NCBI GenBank assembly: GCA_964450795.1
Contig: CAYVDI010000003.1
Coordinates: 1-40,111, forward strand
Direction of reading: 5' to 3'
DNA: 40,111 nucleotides
Source of the DNA: JAGOTT01 sp964450795
Lineage (GTDB): Bacteria > Patescibacteriota > Minisyncoccia > Moranbacterales > UBA1568
Positions 32,672 through 40,109 of the stretch are shown here, piece by piece (within the stretch, counting starts at the first letter, position 1; each line of letters opens with the position of its first letter). The notes beneath the pieces were generated by a model. That model was given only the letters and a program-made list of their open reading frames with translations. It ran no database searches and was not told the DNA's origin. A program made the position numbers and the translations under genes.

Positions 32672-33037
32672 CTACCCTCCGAACAGCACGTCCGCGACGT
32701 GTGGAAGGAAGACAGCGATGCCGACAAGCACCGCAAGAAGCGACGCGATGAGCACCGATCCTGCCGCGAGATCCTTCACGACCTTCGCGTACGGATGCAT
32801 CCCCGGCTTCAGCATATCCATAACGCGTTCGCAGGCGGTATTGAGCAGCTCGAGAGGAAGCACGAGCGCGATGACAAGGAACACCGCCGCACGCTCGACC
32901 GGAGCGAGCGGAAGAAGAAACGAGAGCACAATCGCAAGGACCGCAAGCAGGAGCTCTATCTGGAAATTCCGTTCCCGGAAAAGCGCGTATCGTATACCGC
33001 GAACCGCATGGCGGATACTGCCGAAAAATGTCCTCAT
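32672..33037 (-). CDS. dgkA: Diacylglycerol/undecaprenol kinase
   Basis: A 121-residue membrane enzyme with three hydrophobic helices. The family block ELLNTACERVMD and AKVVKDLAAGSVLIASL carry the catalytic Glu and Asp. In Gram-positive relatives it phosphorylates undecaprenol for cell-wall carrier recycling; either lipid is possible. Its start overlaps the ybeY stop by 4 nt. Confidence 0.93.
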   Translation of the reverse strand: MRTFFGSIRHAVRGIRYALFRERNFQIELLLAVLAIVLSFLLPLAPVERAAVFLVIALVLPLELLNTACERVMDMLKPGMHPYAKVVKDLAAGSVLIASLLAVLVGIAVFLPHVADVLFGG

Positions 33038-33501
33038 ATGTTTTTCTTCTTTCCTTGTGATACGTTATATGACCCTGCGATCTCATCCTGCATCGAAAAC
33101 ATCCTCTTGCTGTGTCGGAAACCGAGCAAGTGGAAAATACCGTGGGAAAAGATGAACGCCATTTCCGTCTCAAACGAGACGGCATCATCTTCCGCGGCCC
33201 TCCTGATGAACGACGGCGAGAGCACGAGATCCCCGAGCTCTATCCGTCCATCGATCGGTCGGATATCCGTTCTCTTCCGGAATTCCCCGAACGAGAGCAC
33301 GTCGGTCGGACGATTCTTCCGCCTATACGTCCGGTTCAGTGCACGGATCTCCTCGTCGGAAACGAGAGCCACCCCGATCCCGACGACCGCATCCTCATCA
33401 AGTATAGCAGAAAGACGGAGCGCCTCTTCCGCCACGTTCACGAAGAACCGTTTGGGAAGCCCGCACTCCGCCTTTCCTGATATCGAAAGATCGACCTTCA
33501 T
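33034..33501 (-). CDS. ybeY: Endoribonuclease YbeY
   Basis: A 155-residue metal-dependent RNase for 16S rRNA 3'-end maturation. The zinc motif is H120-G-I-F-H124-L-L-G-F-R-H130; most homologues have Asp just before the last His (GYDH), here Arg. RPTDVLSF and LGDLVLSP are conserved. Coupled to dgkA (ATGA) and 5 bp after yqeY, the common ybeY-dgkA order. Confidence 0.94.
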   Translation of the reverse strand: MKVDLSISGKAECGLPKRFFVNVAEEALRLSAILDEDAVVGIGVALVSDEEIRALNRTYRRKNRPTDVLSFGEFRKRTDIRPIDGRIELGDLVLSPSFIRRAAEDDAVSFETEMAFIFSHGIFHLLGFRHSKRMFSMQDEIAGSYNVSQGKKKNI

Positions 33502-33506
33502 AAAGC

Positions 33507-33959
33507 CTACGAAAGGGCTTCCTCGACGAACCGCTTCACGGTGTTCCCGTCGGCGCGTCCGGCAATTTTCTTCGTCGCGACTCCCATGAGCTTCCCGAAA
33601 TCCGCCCGGGACGATGCGCCGACCTCGAGCTTCGCTTCCGCGACGATCGCACGGATCTCTTCCTCCGGCATCGCGGCCGGGAGATACTCGCCGATGAGAG
33701 CCCCTTCCGCATCCTCTTTCACAGCAAGATCTTCGCGGCCTCCGGCACGGTAGCTCTCCGCGCTTTCCCTCCGCTGTTTCGAAAGCCTCCGGAGCACGGC
33801 GACCACCTCGCCATCCGAAAGCTCCGCAACGGGCTTCCGCAGCTCGATCGCTTCGTTCTTGAGCGCGCTCTCAATGAGGCGAATGGTATCCCGCCTCGTC
33901 GCATCGCCCTGCTTCATGGCATCCTTCAGGGCGCCATGAATCGTTTCGTAGAGAGCCAT
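33507..33959 (-). CDS. yqeY: GatB/YqeY domain protein
   Basis: A 150-residue helical protein with the YqeY fold: ALKDAMKQGDATRRDTIRLIESALKN at the start, LSDGEVVAVLRRLSKQRRES in the middle and DFGKLMGVATKKIAGRADG near the end. It resembles the tRNA-binding tail of the amidotransferase GatB; its cell role is not settled. It lies 9 bp after rpsU, a common pairing. Confidence 0.92.
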   Translation of the reverse strand: MALYETIHGALKDAMKQGDATRRDTIRLIESALKNEAIELRKPVAELSDGEVVAVLRRLSKQRRESAESYRAGGREDLAVKEDAEGALIGEYLPAAMPEEEIRAIVAEAKLEVGASSRADFGKLMGVATKKIAGRADGNTVKRFVEEALS

Positions 33960-33968
33960 AGGTTTCGC

Positions 33969-34220
33969 TTATCGGAGTTTCTTCTTGATGTCCTTGAGCG
34001 ACTCGTCGTCGAATTTCCCGAACTTCTTGAGCCGGCTGATTTCCTTGCGAATCTTGGTCTTGTAGAGCGCTTCGTCGCGTCGTTTGTCCTTGCTCTGCTC
34101 TTCCTGACGGAATCGGAGCTTGCGTGCCTTCTTGAGCACGCCGCTTTGCTGGACGCGCCGCGAAAAACGGCGGATCATACTCTCTGCCGTCTCTTTTTCC
34201 TTCCGTTTCACCTGTATCAT
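33969..34220 (-). CDS. rpsU: 30S ribosomal protein S21
   Basis: An 83-residue bS21-like protein: a short strand (MIQVKRKEKETAESMIRRFSRRV) and a long basic helix. Slightly longer than the usual 60-70 residues. A textbook AAGGAGG (34235-34229) lies 8 nt before the ATG, which shows that this organism uses the CCUCCUU anti-Shine-Dalgarno. Confidence 0.9.
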   Translation of the reverse strand: MIQVKRKEKETAESMIRRFSRRVQQSGVLKKARKLRFRQEEQSKDKRRDEALYKTKIRKEISRLKKFGKFDDESLKDIKKKLR

Positions 34221-34246
34221 GATACCAACCTCCTTTCCTAGAATCC

Positions 34247-34594
34247 TTACAAAGGATGTATATTTTCCGTAAGCCTCGCGCCTCCGATGAGATGGAGATG
34301 AATGTGTGGGATCTCCTGTCCACCGTGCTCCCCCACACGAAAAAGGAGTTTATACCCTTTTTCGGAAATATTCAAGTCCCGGGCGATATCCCGCGCGACC
34401 AGGAACATTTTCCCGACCAGGAGCCCGTCATCGTCCGAAAGGTCGTTTATCGTCGCGATCCGCTTCTTCGGGATGATAAGAACATGCACCGGAGCAAGCG
34501 GATGGATGTCTTTGAAGGCCAGAATCTCGTCGCTTTCAAATACGATATCCGCCGGGATTTCCTTTCGGATGATCTTGTCGAAAACCGTTTCCAT
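34247..34594 (-). CDS. HIT family (HinT-like) nucleotide hydrolase
   Basis: A 115-residue histidine-triad protein. The motif HIHLHLIGG near residue 97 follows HGGQEIP. HinT proteins hydrolyse adenosine phosphoramidates. The start METVFDKIIRKEIPA is typical; only 2 bp upstream are known before the gap, so the promoter or coupling to hisS cannot be seen. Confidence 0.94.
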   Translation of the reverse strand: METVFDKIIRKEIPADIVFESDEILAFKDIHPLAPVHVLIIPKKRIATINDLSDDDGLLVGKMFLVARDIARDLNISEKGYKLLFRVGEHGGQEIPHIHLHLIGGARLTENIHPL

Positions 34595-34596
34595 AA

Positions 34597-34696
34597 NNNN
34601 NNNNNNNNNNNNNNNNNNNNNNNNNNNNNNNNNNNNNNNNNNNNNNNNNNNNNNNNNNNNNNNNNNNNNNNNNNNNNNNNNNNNNNNNNNNNNNNN
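34597..34696. other. Assembly gap (100 N) between hisS and the HIT gene
   Basis: Exactly 100 N. It hides the hisS stop codon and the upstream region of the HIT gene. Confidence 0.98.
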
Positions 34697-36089
34697 CGTT
34701 GGATTTCAGGATCTTCTTCACGGCGTCGGTCAGTTTTTCCTGAACTATCGTCTCCTGCGTTCCGGACACCATGTCCTTCACGATCGCCGTGCCATCGAGC
34801 GCTTCCTTCTGTCCCAGGATGAGCGTCACTTCGACACCGAGACGGTTCGCCACGCGGAGCTGCGCCTTGAGACTCCCGCGACCGAAGCTTTCCGCCACCA
34901 GGATACCATGTTTCTCGAGCTCGGAGAACAATCGGAGGCTCTTTTTCTTCGCGAGATCGCCGAGCTGCGCGAGAAAAACCCGCGGCTTCGACATCTCGTA
35001 GGGTTTCACCTGCATCCGTTTCATCTCGAGCACGATCCGATCGAGACCGAGCCCGAAGCCGATCGCCGGCGTCGGTTCGCCGCCGAGTTCCTGAATGAGA
35101 TTGTCATAGCGGCCGCCGCCACCGAGCGCGTATTTCTTCCCTTCGCGATCGGACGACCAGATCTCGAACACGGTCTTCGTGTAATAATCGAGACCGCGGA
35201 CCAGCCGAGGATTGATCGCATACGGGAGTTCGAGCTCGTCGAGATATTCGAGAAGCGACTTGAAATGCGCACGGGATTCATCGTCGAGAAAATCCAGGGC
35301 CTGCGGCGCCGTCGACGTGAGCTGGACGCACTTGTCCTCCTTGCAGTCGAGGATGCGGAGCGGATTCGTCTCGAGACGGTCGCGGCAGACCTGACAAAGT
35401 TTCTGCTTCTGGGACTCAAGGAATCGGACGAGCGCCTTTTCGTACCGCTTTCGGGATTCCGGGACGCCGATCGAATTCACCTGGAATTCGATATCCTTGA
35501 GACCGAGCTCTCGGACGACGCGATACGCGAGCTGCATGACCTGCGCATCGAGAATCGGATCGTTTTCGCCGAACACGTCGAAATTTCCCTGCCAGAGTTC
35601 GCGGTATCGCCCCTCCTGCGGGCGGTCGTAGCGGAAGACGGGTCCGGTCGAAAAGAGCCGTATCGGTTTCGGAAGCACTCCCATGCCGTGCTGGATGTAC
35701 GCGCGCGCGACGCCGGCAGTGAACTCCGGTCGGAGCGCGACGCGATCGCCGCCACGGGTCTGGAACGAATAGATCTCCTTGTCGATGATATCGGTCCCCT
35801 CCTTGATCGAGCGGACGAAAAGGTGGAGGTACTCGACGGTCGGGGTATCGATTCTCTGAAACCCGTACTCCGAAGCGGCGTTCCCAAGACTCCGCCTGAC
35901 ACGTTCCCAGTAGGGCTGTTCGTCCGGCAGGATGTCACGCATGCCGCGAAGCGATTGGAGAAGGAGTTCCGTCTCCGAAACCGATGCCTTCGGAAGCGTC
36001 TTCTGATTGACGGCTTTCGCGGTTTTCGGAGCAGTCTTCTTCGCTGCGACCTTCGACTTCTTCGCCGATACCTGTTTCTTCTGCGCCAT
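34697..36089 (-). CDS. hisS: Histidyl-tRNA synthetase (3' end in gap)
   Basis: A class II synthetase, 464 residues visible. Motif 2 region RYDRPQEGRYRELWQGNFDVFG, the histidine-binding LVRGLDYYTKTVFEI and motif 3 AIGFGLGLDRI are present, and the anticodon-binding domain reaches ILKSN at the gap, so only a few residues are missing. The first 35 or so residues are a Lys/Ala-rich extension absent from most HisRS. A Cys cluster (CQVC then DCKEDKC) in the insertion domain may bind zinc. Start ATG 36089; a TTG at 36098 is also possible. It follows lepB by 37 bp. Confidence 0.95.
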
Positions 36090-36126
36090 AAGATTCAACG
36101 TTACGAACTTGAAAACGTTCCTGATT

Positions 36127-36795
36127 TCAATACCACTGCGCCCGGGAAATCGGCCATGCGCGCACGAGGACCCGACCGACGATCGCGCTCTCCTTCACCG
36201 GACCGAACGCGCGGGAGTCATAACTGTGGGTGCGGTTGTCGCCGAGCACGAAGTACTCGTCCGGACCGAGCGTGACGACCGATTTCATGCCGTTGTCATC
36301 CGTGACGACCGAGGCTCCGAGATATGCCGACTCATCGAGAACGAACCCCTCCGGATGCGTCTTGTTCGCGATGAAGATCTTCGAATGTTCGATCTTCACG
36401 CTCTCGCCGGGAAGCCCGATGACGCGCTTGATAAGATACTGCCCTTCCTTCTGCGGAGAGTGGAAGACCACCGGCTCCTGCCGGGAGAGTTCCTTGAAAG
36501 GAGACACCGTGAAGGCATCCAGATTCCCGATACCGACATCCGTACTCTTGTATCCGAACTCGTTCACCACGAGGTATTCCCCGTCCTCGAAGTTCGGCTG
36601 CATGCTCTGCCCCTGGACGAAGAAGGGTTGGAAGAGAAAGACGCGAACGGGTATAATGACGACAGCCGCCAAAACGAACACTTTCACCATCTCGAGAAAA
36701 AACTGCCCCGCAGTGAGAGACTCCTCCTCGTCATCCGCTGGCTCCCCGTTCCCGACATTTCCTCCCGAACCGACCCCCGTATCATTCAAAGACAT
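36127..36795 (-). CDS. lepB: Signal peptidase I
   Basis: A 222-residue membrane-bound serine protease that removes Sec signal peptides. One transmembrane helix at about 36-55, catalytic Ser64 in GQSMQPNF, Lys123 in LIKRVIGLPGE, and the GDNRTHSYDSRAFG box. The first 30 residues are acidic and Gly-rich. Start 36795 is chosen because the promoter -10 covers the ATGs near 36835; the long frame to 37158 is antisense to the LCP gene. It would process the secreted surface protein at 1-2692. Confidence 0.94.
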   Translation of the reverse strand: MSLNDTGVGSGGNVGNGEPADDEEESLTAGQFFLEMVKVFVLAAVVIIPVRVFLFQPFFVQGQSMQPNFEDGEYLVVNEFGYKSTDVGIGNLDAFTVSPFKELSRQEPVVFHSPQKEGQYLIKRVIGLPGESVKIEHSKIFIANKTHPEGFVLDESAYLGASVVTDDNGMKSVVTLGPDEYFVLGDNRTHSYDSRAFGPVKESAIVGRVLVRAWPISRAQWY

Positions 36796-36829
36796 ACGAA
36801 AAGTGCCTGATATAAAACGAAACAGCGCC

Positions 36830-36858
36830 ATCATACCATATTTCCCAAGTGAAATCAA
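36830..36858 (-). promoter_or_regulatory. Sigma70-type promoter of lepB
   Basis: TTGATT (36858-36853), 17 bp, TATGAT (36835-36830) on the minus strand. Start near 36823, leader about 28 nt with a CAGG site before the ATG. Confidence 0.75.
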
Positions 36859-36895
36859 CCCCGCCGGATATCCTGACAAATAACCCGCTACGACC

Positions 36896-38353
36896 ATGAA
36901 TTTCCGTCTCGTCACCGGAACAGTCGGCCTGATATTTCTCCTGATCGGAGGTTTTTTCGCGTGGAGATTTCTCCAGACGGCCGACCGCATCCACATCGAA
37001 AACGCCGGCCAAAAGGGCAACCTTTCGAATCTCTCCTCGATTCTTCCCGGCGAGGAACGCGAACGGCTCAACGGGGAGGCGAACGAACGAATCAACATAC
37101 TCCTCCTCGGACGCGCCGGGGAAAAATATCCGGGAAAGAATCTCACCGACACCGTCATGATCGTTTCGATAGATCCCGAACACCATCGCGCCGGGTTTCT
37201 CTCCCTTCCGCGCGATCTCTATACCCCGATTCCCGGAACGGAATCGTACACGAAACTGAATTCCCTCTATCAGTACGGGCTCTCCGACGGAAACGGCGCG
37301 GATATCGTCCTCCGTGCGGTCGAACACATCACCGGACTCGACATCCCCTACTTCATCAGCCTCGATTTCGACGGGTTCGAAACGATCATCGATGAACTCG
37401 GGGGCGTGAAAATATATTCCGAGCGCGACATCCGCGATACGCGATACCCGGGAAAGAATTACAGCTACGAGACGTTCGAACTGCCCGCCGGATGGCACGA
37501 ACTCGATGGGAAAACCGCGCTCAAATACGCCCGGGAGCGGCACGACGACCCGGAGGGCGACTTCGGTCGCGCGAAACGGCAACAGCAGATCATTAAGGCG
37601 GCGCAGGAAAAGGCGTTTTCCGCGAAAACCTACCTCAACGCCGTCACGCTCGATCGGCTCCTCCGGACACTCGGGGAAAGCGTACGCACCAATCTTTCCG
37701 TTGCGGAAATCGCCTCGCTCGCCGAACTCGGGAAAACGATCGACCTGCGGAACGCCTCGACGGTCGTCGTGGACGCCTGGAAGAAGGAAAGCCTTCTCCG
37801 GGTGGATCACGTCGATGTCGGTCCGGTGCGCGCGTTCATCCTCGTCCCGCGATCCGGAAATTGGAACGAGATCCGCGCGATCGCAAGCGGCCTCTTCGAC
37901 GAGGAGGAGCGGAAACGCAGACAGGAATCGACCGCCGCGGAGGCTCCGGACATACTGATCGTATCGCGCCCGGAAGATACCGCGGCCGCGAACGTATTCG
38001 GAAAAGCGGTGCATGAATCGTTCGATGGAAAGGGAACCGTGTCGGTCATCGCTTCCCGGTCACTGGAAAAATCCGAAAAAAGCGTTATCATGGACAGGAC
38101 TTCCCTCTCGAAACCGTTCTCCCTCGACAGTCTCCTCCGGACGTTCGGGCTCGGAAAAAATCCAGACGATGCGAGAATTCCGTCCGACATCCGACTCACC
38201 GGCCGAACCTCTCCCGACTTCATCATCCTCTTCGGCGAAAATCTTGCCGATACGCCGATTTCGGAAACGACCATGAACGGAATCCCGAGCGGCGACGCCG
38301 GAGAAAGCGAATGGTCTTCGGAGTTCCTCGAACCGCAGCAAAGGAAGAAATGA
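36896..38353 (+). CDS. LytR-CpsA-Psr (LCP) family protein
   Basis: A 485-residue protein with an N-terminal membrane anchor (residues about 6-24) and an external LCP domain: INILLLGRAG, DTVMIVSIDPEHHRAGFLSLPRDLY, and YARERHDDPEGDFGRAKRQQQII, the Arg/Asp set that binds polyprenyl-pyrophosphate. A C-terminal LytR_C-like region (about 350-450) follows. LCP enzymes attach glycopolymers to peptidoglycan or proteins. Divergent from lepB; pth follows after 10 bp. No clear ribosome-binding site is seen. Confidence 0.92.
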   Translation: MNFRLVTGTVGLIFLLIGGFFAWRFLQTADRIHIENAGQKGNLSNLSSILPGEERERLNGEANERINILLLGRAGEKYPGKNLTDTVMIVSIDPEHHRAGFLSLPRDLYTPIPGTESYTKLNSLYQYGLSDGNGADIVLRAVEHITGLDIPYFISLDFDGFETIIDELGGVKIYSERDIRDTRYPGKNYSYETFELPAGWHELDGKTALKYARERHDDPEGDFGRAKRQQQIIKAAQEKAFSAKTYLNAVTLDRLLRTLGESVRTNLSVAEIASLAELGKTIDLRNASTVVVDAWKKESLLRVDHVDVGPVRAFILVPRSGNWNEIRAIASGLFDEEERKRRQESTAAEAPDILIVSRPEDTAAANVFGKAVHESFDGKGTVSVIASRSLEKSEKSVIMDRTSLSKPFSLDSLLRTFGLGKNPDDARIPSDIRLTGRTSPDFIILFGENLADTPISETTMNGIPSGDAGESEWSSEFLEPQQRKK

Positions 38354-38363
38354 TATCAAACGT

Positions 38364-38879
38364 ATGAAACTCATCATCGGTCTCGGCAATCCGGGGAAAG
38401 AATACGAATCGACGCGGCACAACGCCGGGTTCCTGTTTCTCGATACGCTGAAAGTGTCCTGGGAATTCCCCGCGTTCGTCCCGGAAAAAAAATTCATGAG
38501 TCTAGCCTCCGCCGGCATGAAAAACGGCGAGAAGACGCTCCTCGTGAAACCGGAGACATTCATGAACCGCTCGGGCGAAGCGGTTACAGCACTCGTCAAT
38601 TTCTTCAAGCTCGGACCCACCGACATCACGGTCGTCCACGACGATCTCGACCTCCCCTTCGGAACCTGGAAGATCGCGACGGACTCCGGCGCCGCGGGTC
38701 ACAACGGCGTCGCCGACATCATCGGGCGTCTCGGCACGAAGGAATTCCGCCGCATCCGCATCGGCATCGGACGACCGGAAGACAACCGCGACCCCGCCGA
38801 CTACGTCCTCGACCGGTTCACGCATGAGGAAACAATCGATCTTCCAAGAATATTCGACGATATCCTGAAGACGATGTGA
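38364..38879 (+). CDS. pth: Peptidyl-tRNA hydrolase
   Basis: A 171-residue enzyme that frees tRNA from stalled peptides. IGLGNPGKEYESTRHNAGF with the catalytic His, ETFMNRSGEAV, VVHDDLDLPFG with the catalytic Asp, and AGHNGVADII are all present. It is probably co-transcribed with the LCP gene and ends at a strong terminator. Confidence 0.96.
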   Translation: MKLIIGLGNPGKEYESTRHNAGFLFLDTLKVSWEFPAFVPEKKFMSLASAGMKNGEKTLLVKPETFMNRSGEAVTALVNFFKLGPTDITVVHDDLDLPFGTWKIATDSGAAGHNGVADIIGRLGTKEFRRIRIGIGRPEDNRDPADYVLDRFTHEETIDLPRIFDDILKTM

Positions 38880-38897
38880 CGATATCGGAAATCGACG

Positions 38898-38935
38898 AAA
38901 TCAAAACGACCCATCAGGGTCTCGTTTTGATTTTC
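38898..38935 (+). terminator. Intrinsic terminator after pth
   Basis: AAATCAAAAC-GACCC, loop ATCA, GGGTC-TC-GTTTTGATTT (15 bp with a 2-nt bulge), then TCT. The A/T flanks make it potentially bidirectional; it is distinct from the U-run that ends the small RNA at 38941. Confidence 0.85.
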
Positions 38936-38940
38936 TGACG

Positions 38941-39042
38941 AAAAAAGCCGGATTCCCGACTGGAATGTTCTGGCCGATGTAGGAGGGGTGATCGGCTTTC
39001 GCTTTCCAGCCGGAAATCCGGCTCTCATCGGTTGTAAAACGT
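38941..39042 (-). ncRNA. Candidate small structured RNA, family not recognised
   Basis: About 102 nt between pth and rplY, with its own promoter and terminator. After a 19-nt single-stranded 5' end, 39023-39004 pairs with 38965-38946 over 20 consecutive base pairs; two of these are G-U pairs on the minus strand and would be mismatches on the plus strand. Next comes a symmetric 7x7 internal loop (AGCGAAA opposite CAGAACA), a 6-bp stem GCCGAU/AUCGGC, and a 12-nt apical loop CACCCCUCCUAC. The long helix runs straight into six U (38946-38941), so it is also the terminator. It lacks the SRP RNA GGAA-loop domain and is too short for tmRNA or RNase P; a reduced 6S RNA is a weak alternative. The fold was derived by hand; function is unknown. 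Confidence 0.65.
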
Positions 39043-39048
39043 CTGTAG

Positions 39049-39077
39049 ATTCTACCAAGAGGCTCCCCCTCTGTCAA
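39049..39077 (-). promoter_or_regulatory. Near-consensus promoter of the candidate small RNA
   Basis: TTGACA (39077-39072), 17 bp, TAGAAT (39054-39049) on the minus strand. Start near 39042. The spacer contains an inverted repeat AGAGG-N5-CCTCT, a possible operator. It begins 16 bp after the rplY stop. Confidence 0.85.
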
Positions 39078-39093
39078 ACGCGTGGTGACCCGA

Positions 39094-39756
39094 TTATTTC
39101 GCTTCTGCCGCGGAAGTCTCTTCCGGCTTCTTCTCGACCTTTTCCACCTTCGTCACATCAGCTTCCGCCTTCTCGTCGAGCTTCTCGAGTTCGGCCTCGC
39201 TACGTGGCGCCTCGACGAGCGCGACGACGGTTTCCGGATCATCCTTCACGGTCACTTTCGCGGGAATCACGAGGTCCTTGATCTTGATGACATCATCGAA
39301 TGTCTTGAGAGCCGAGAGATCGACCGAAAGCGCATGCGGGAGATCCCCCGGGAGCGCGCTCACCTCGACGCTCTCGAGCGCCTTCACGAGGATACCGCCG
39401 TGCTCGCGGATCGCCCCGGCCTCGCCGACGAATTCGAACGGGATATCCGCGTCGATCGCCTCGTCCATGCGCACCTGGAAGAGATCTGCATGCGTGTATC
39501 GGTTCGAAATCGGATCCATCTGCGCGTCCTTCACGATGACGTTCACCGGCTTCCCCTTCCCCGTCGAGAGCTCGACGATCGTGTTCTCGCCGGCCGCTTT
39601 GAAGGCCCGCGCGAACGCACGATGATCCATCGAGATGGATTTCGATTCGATGCCGTGCCCATAGAGGACCGCGGGGACGAGTCCCTGCTTCCGGAGCGTC
39701 TGAAGGCTTTTCCCGGCTTCCCGAACTTCAGCCTGGAGAGTTATCGTGTCGGACAT
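39094..39756 (-). CDS. rplY: 50S ribosomal protein L25/Ctc
   Basis: A 220-residue bL25 of the long Ctc type: 5S rRNA-binding domain (residues 1-95, LQAEVREAGKSLQTLRKQGLVPAVLYG) and the TL5/Ctc beta domain (VRMDEAIDADIPFEFVGE onward), ending in a Glu/Lys/Ala-rich tail of about 35 residues. Start 39756 (MSDTITLQ) fits the family; the longer frame to 39978 overlaps the upstream gene. It follows the zinc-ribbon gene by 29 bp. Confidence 0.94.
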   Translation of the reverse strand: MSDTITLQAEVREAGKSLQTLRKQGLVPAVLYGHGIESKSISMDHRAFARAFKAAGENTIVELSTGKGKPVNVIVKDAQMDPISNRYTHADLFQVRMDEAIDADIPFEFVGEAGAIREHGGILVKALESVEVSALPGDLPHALSVDLSALKTFDDVIKIKDLVIPAKVTVKDDPETVVALVEAPRSEAELEKLDEKAEADVTKVEKVEKKPEETSAAEAK

Positions 39757-39785
39757 ATGCGCGAACTGATGCTGTTTAGAATATG

Positions 39786-40109
39786 TTATGAGAGATACTC
39801 GCCGATACCGCCGCGGAAGTCCTTGAGAAACCGATGGACCTCGAGCGCGTCGTCGGCCGTGACCGCCTCGCTTCCGTAAAAACGCTTCACTTCCTCCCGT
39901 TCGAGATCGGTCAGCATCCCGAAGGAAACCGCCCCCATCTTCCCGAGCGATATGAACACGAGCGAGGAAATCCCGCACGATTCGCAGGTAAGATGGAGCG
40001 CCGTCTTCCGGTCATCCTCCGAAAGGAGAATCACTTTCCCGGGCTCGTACTTCTTCTGGCACACGGGGCACCGGATGAGCGGCTTGAGATTTTCCAAGGA
40101 TGATTCCAT
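39786..40109 (-). CDS. Hypothetical zinc-ribbon protein
   Basis: A 107-residue cytoplasmic protein, not assigned to a named family. CPVC at residues 14-17 and CESC at 42-45 form a likely zinc ribbon; the rest is hydrophilic and partly helical (LTDLEREEVKRFYGSEAVTADDALEVHRFLKDF). It starts two bases inside the window edge, so upstream control is unseen. Position before rplY suggests co-expression. Confidence 0.8.
   Translation of the reverse strand: MESSLENLKPLIRCPVCQKKYEPGKVILLSEDDRKTALHLTCESCGISSLVFISLGKMGAVSFGMLTDLEREEVKRFYGSEAVTADDALEVHRFLKDFRGGIGEYLS

Noticed and set aside
32389..32736. Minus-strand frame through repeat copy B sharing MPPVA(T/A)SK with a frame in copy A
   Set aside because: The shared peptide is only about 8 residues, lies in structured repeat DNA, and the frame overlaps dgkA and ftsA ends without a ribosome-binding site.
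36796..37158. N-terminal extension of lepB
   Set aside because: It is antisense to the LCP gene and crosses the lepB promoter; no family similarity.
38941..39042. SRP (4.5S) RNA or 6S RNA as identity of the small RNA
   Set aside because: No GGAA tetraloop domain with its asymmetric loop for SRP RNA. For 6S the length and the size of the central bubble are too small; not fully excluded without a covariance search.
38801..39058. 85-codon minus-strand open frame across the small RNA
   Set aside because: It runs through the U-run of the small RNA and the pth terminator and then antisense into pth; the base-pairing pattern explains the region better than coding.
38988..39281. Plus-strand frame with AGGAGG just before a GTG
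   Set aside because: Its AGGAGG is the complement of the small RNA loop, spacing to the GTG is too short, there is no plus-strand promoter, and the frame is antisense to rplY.
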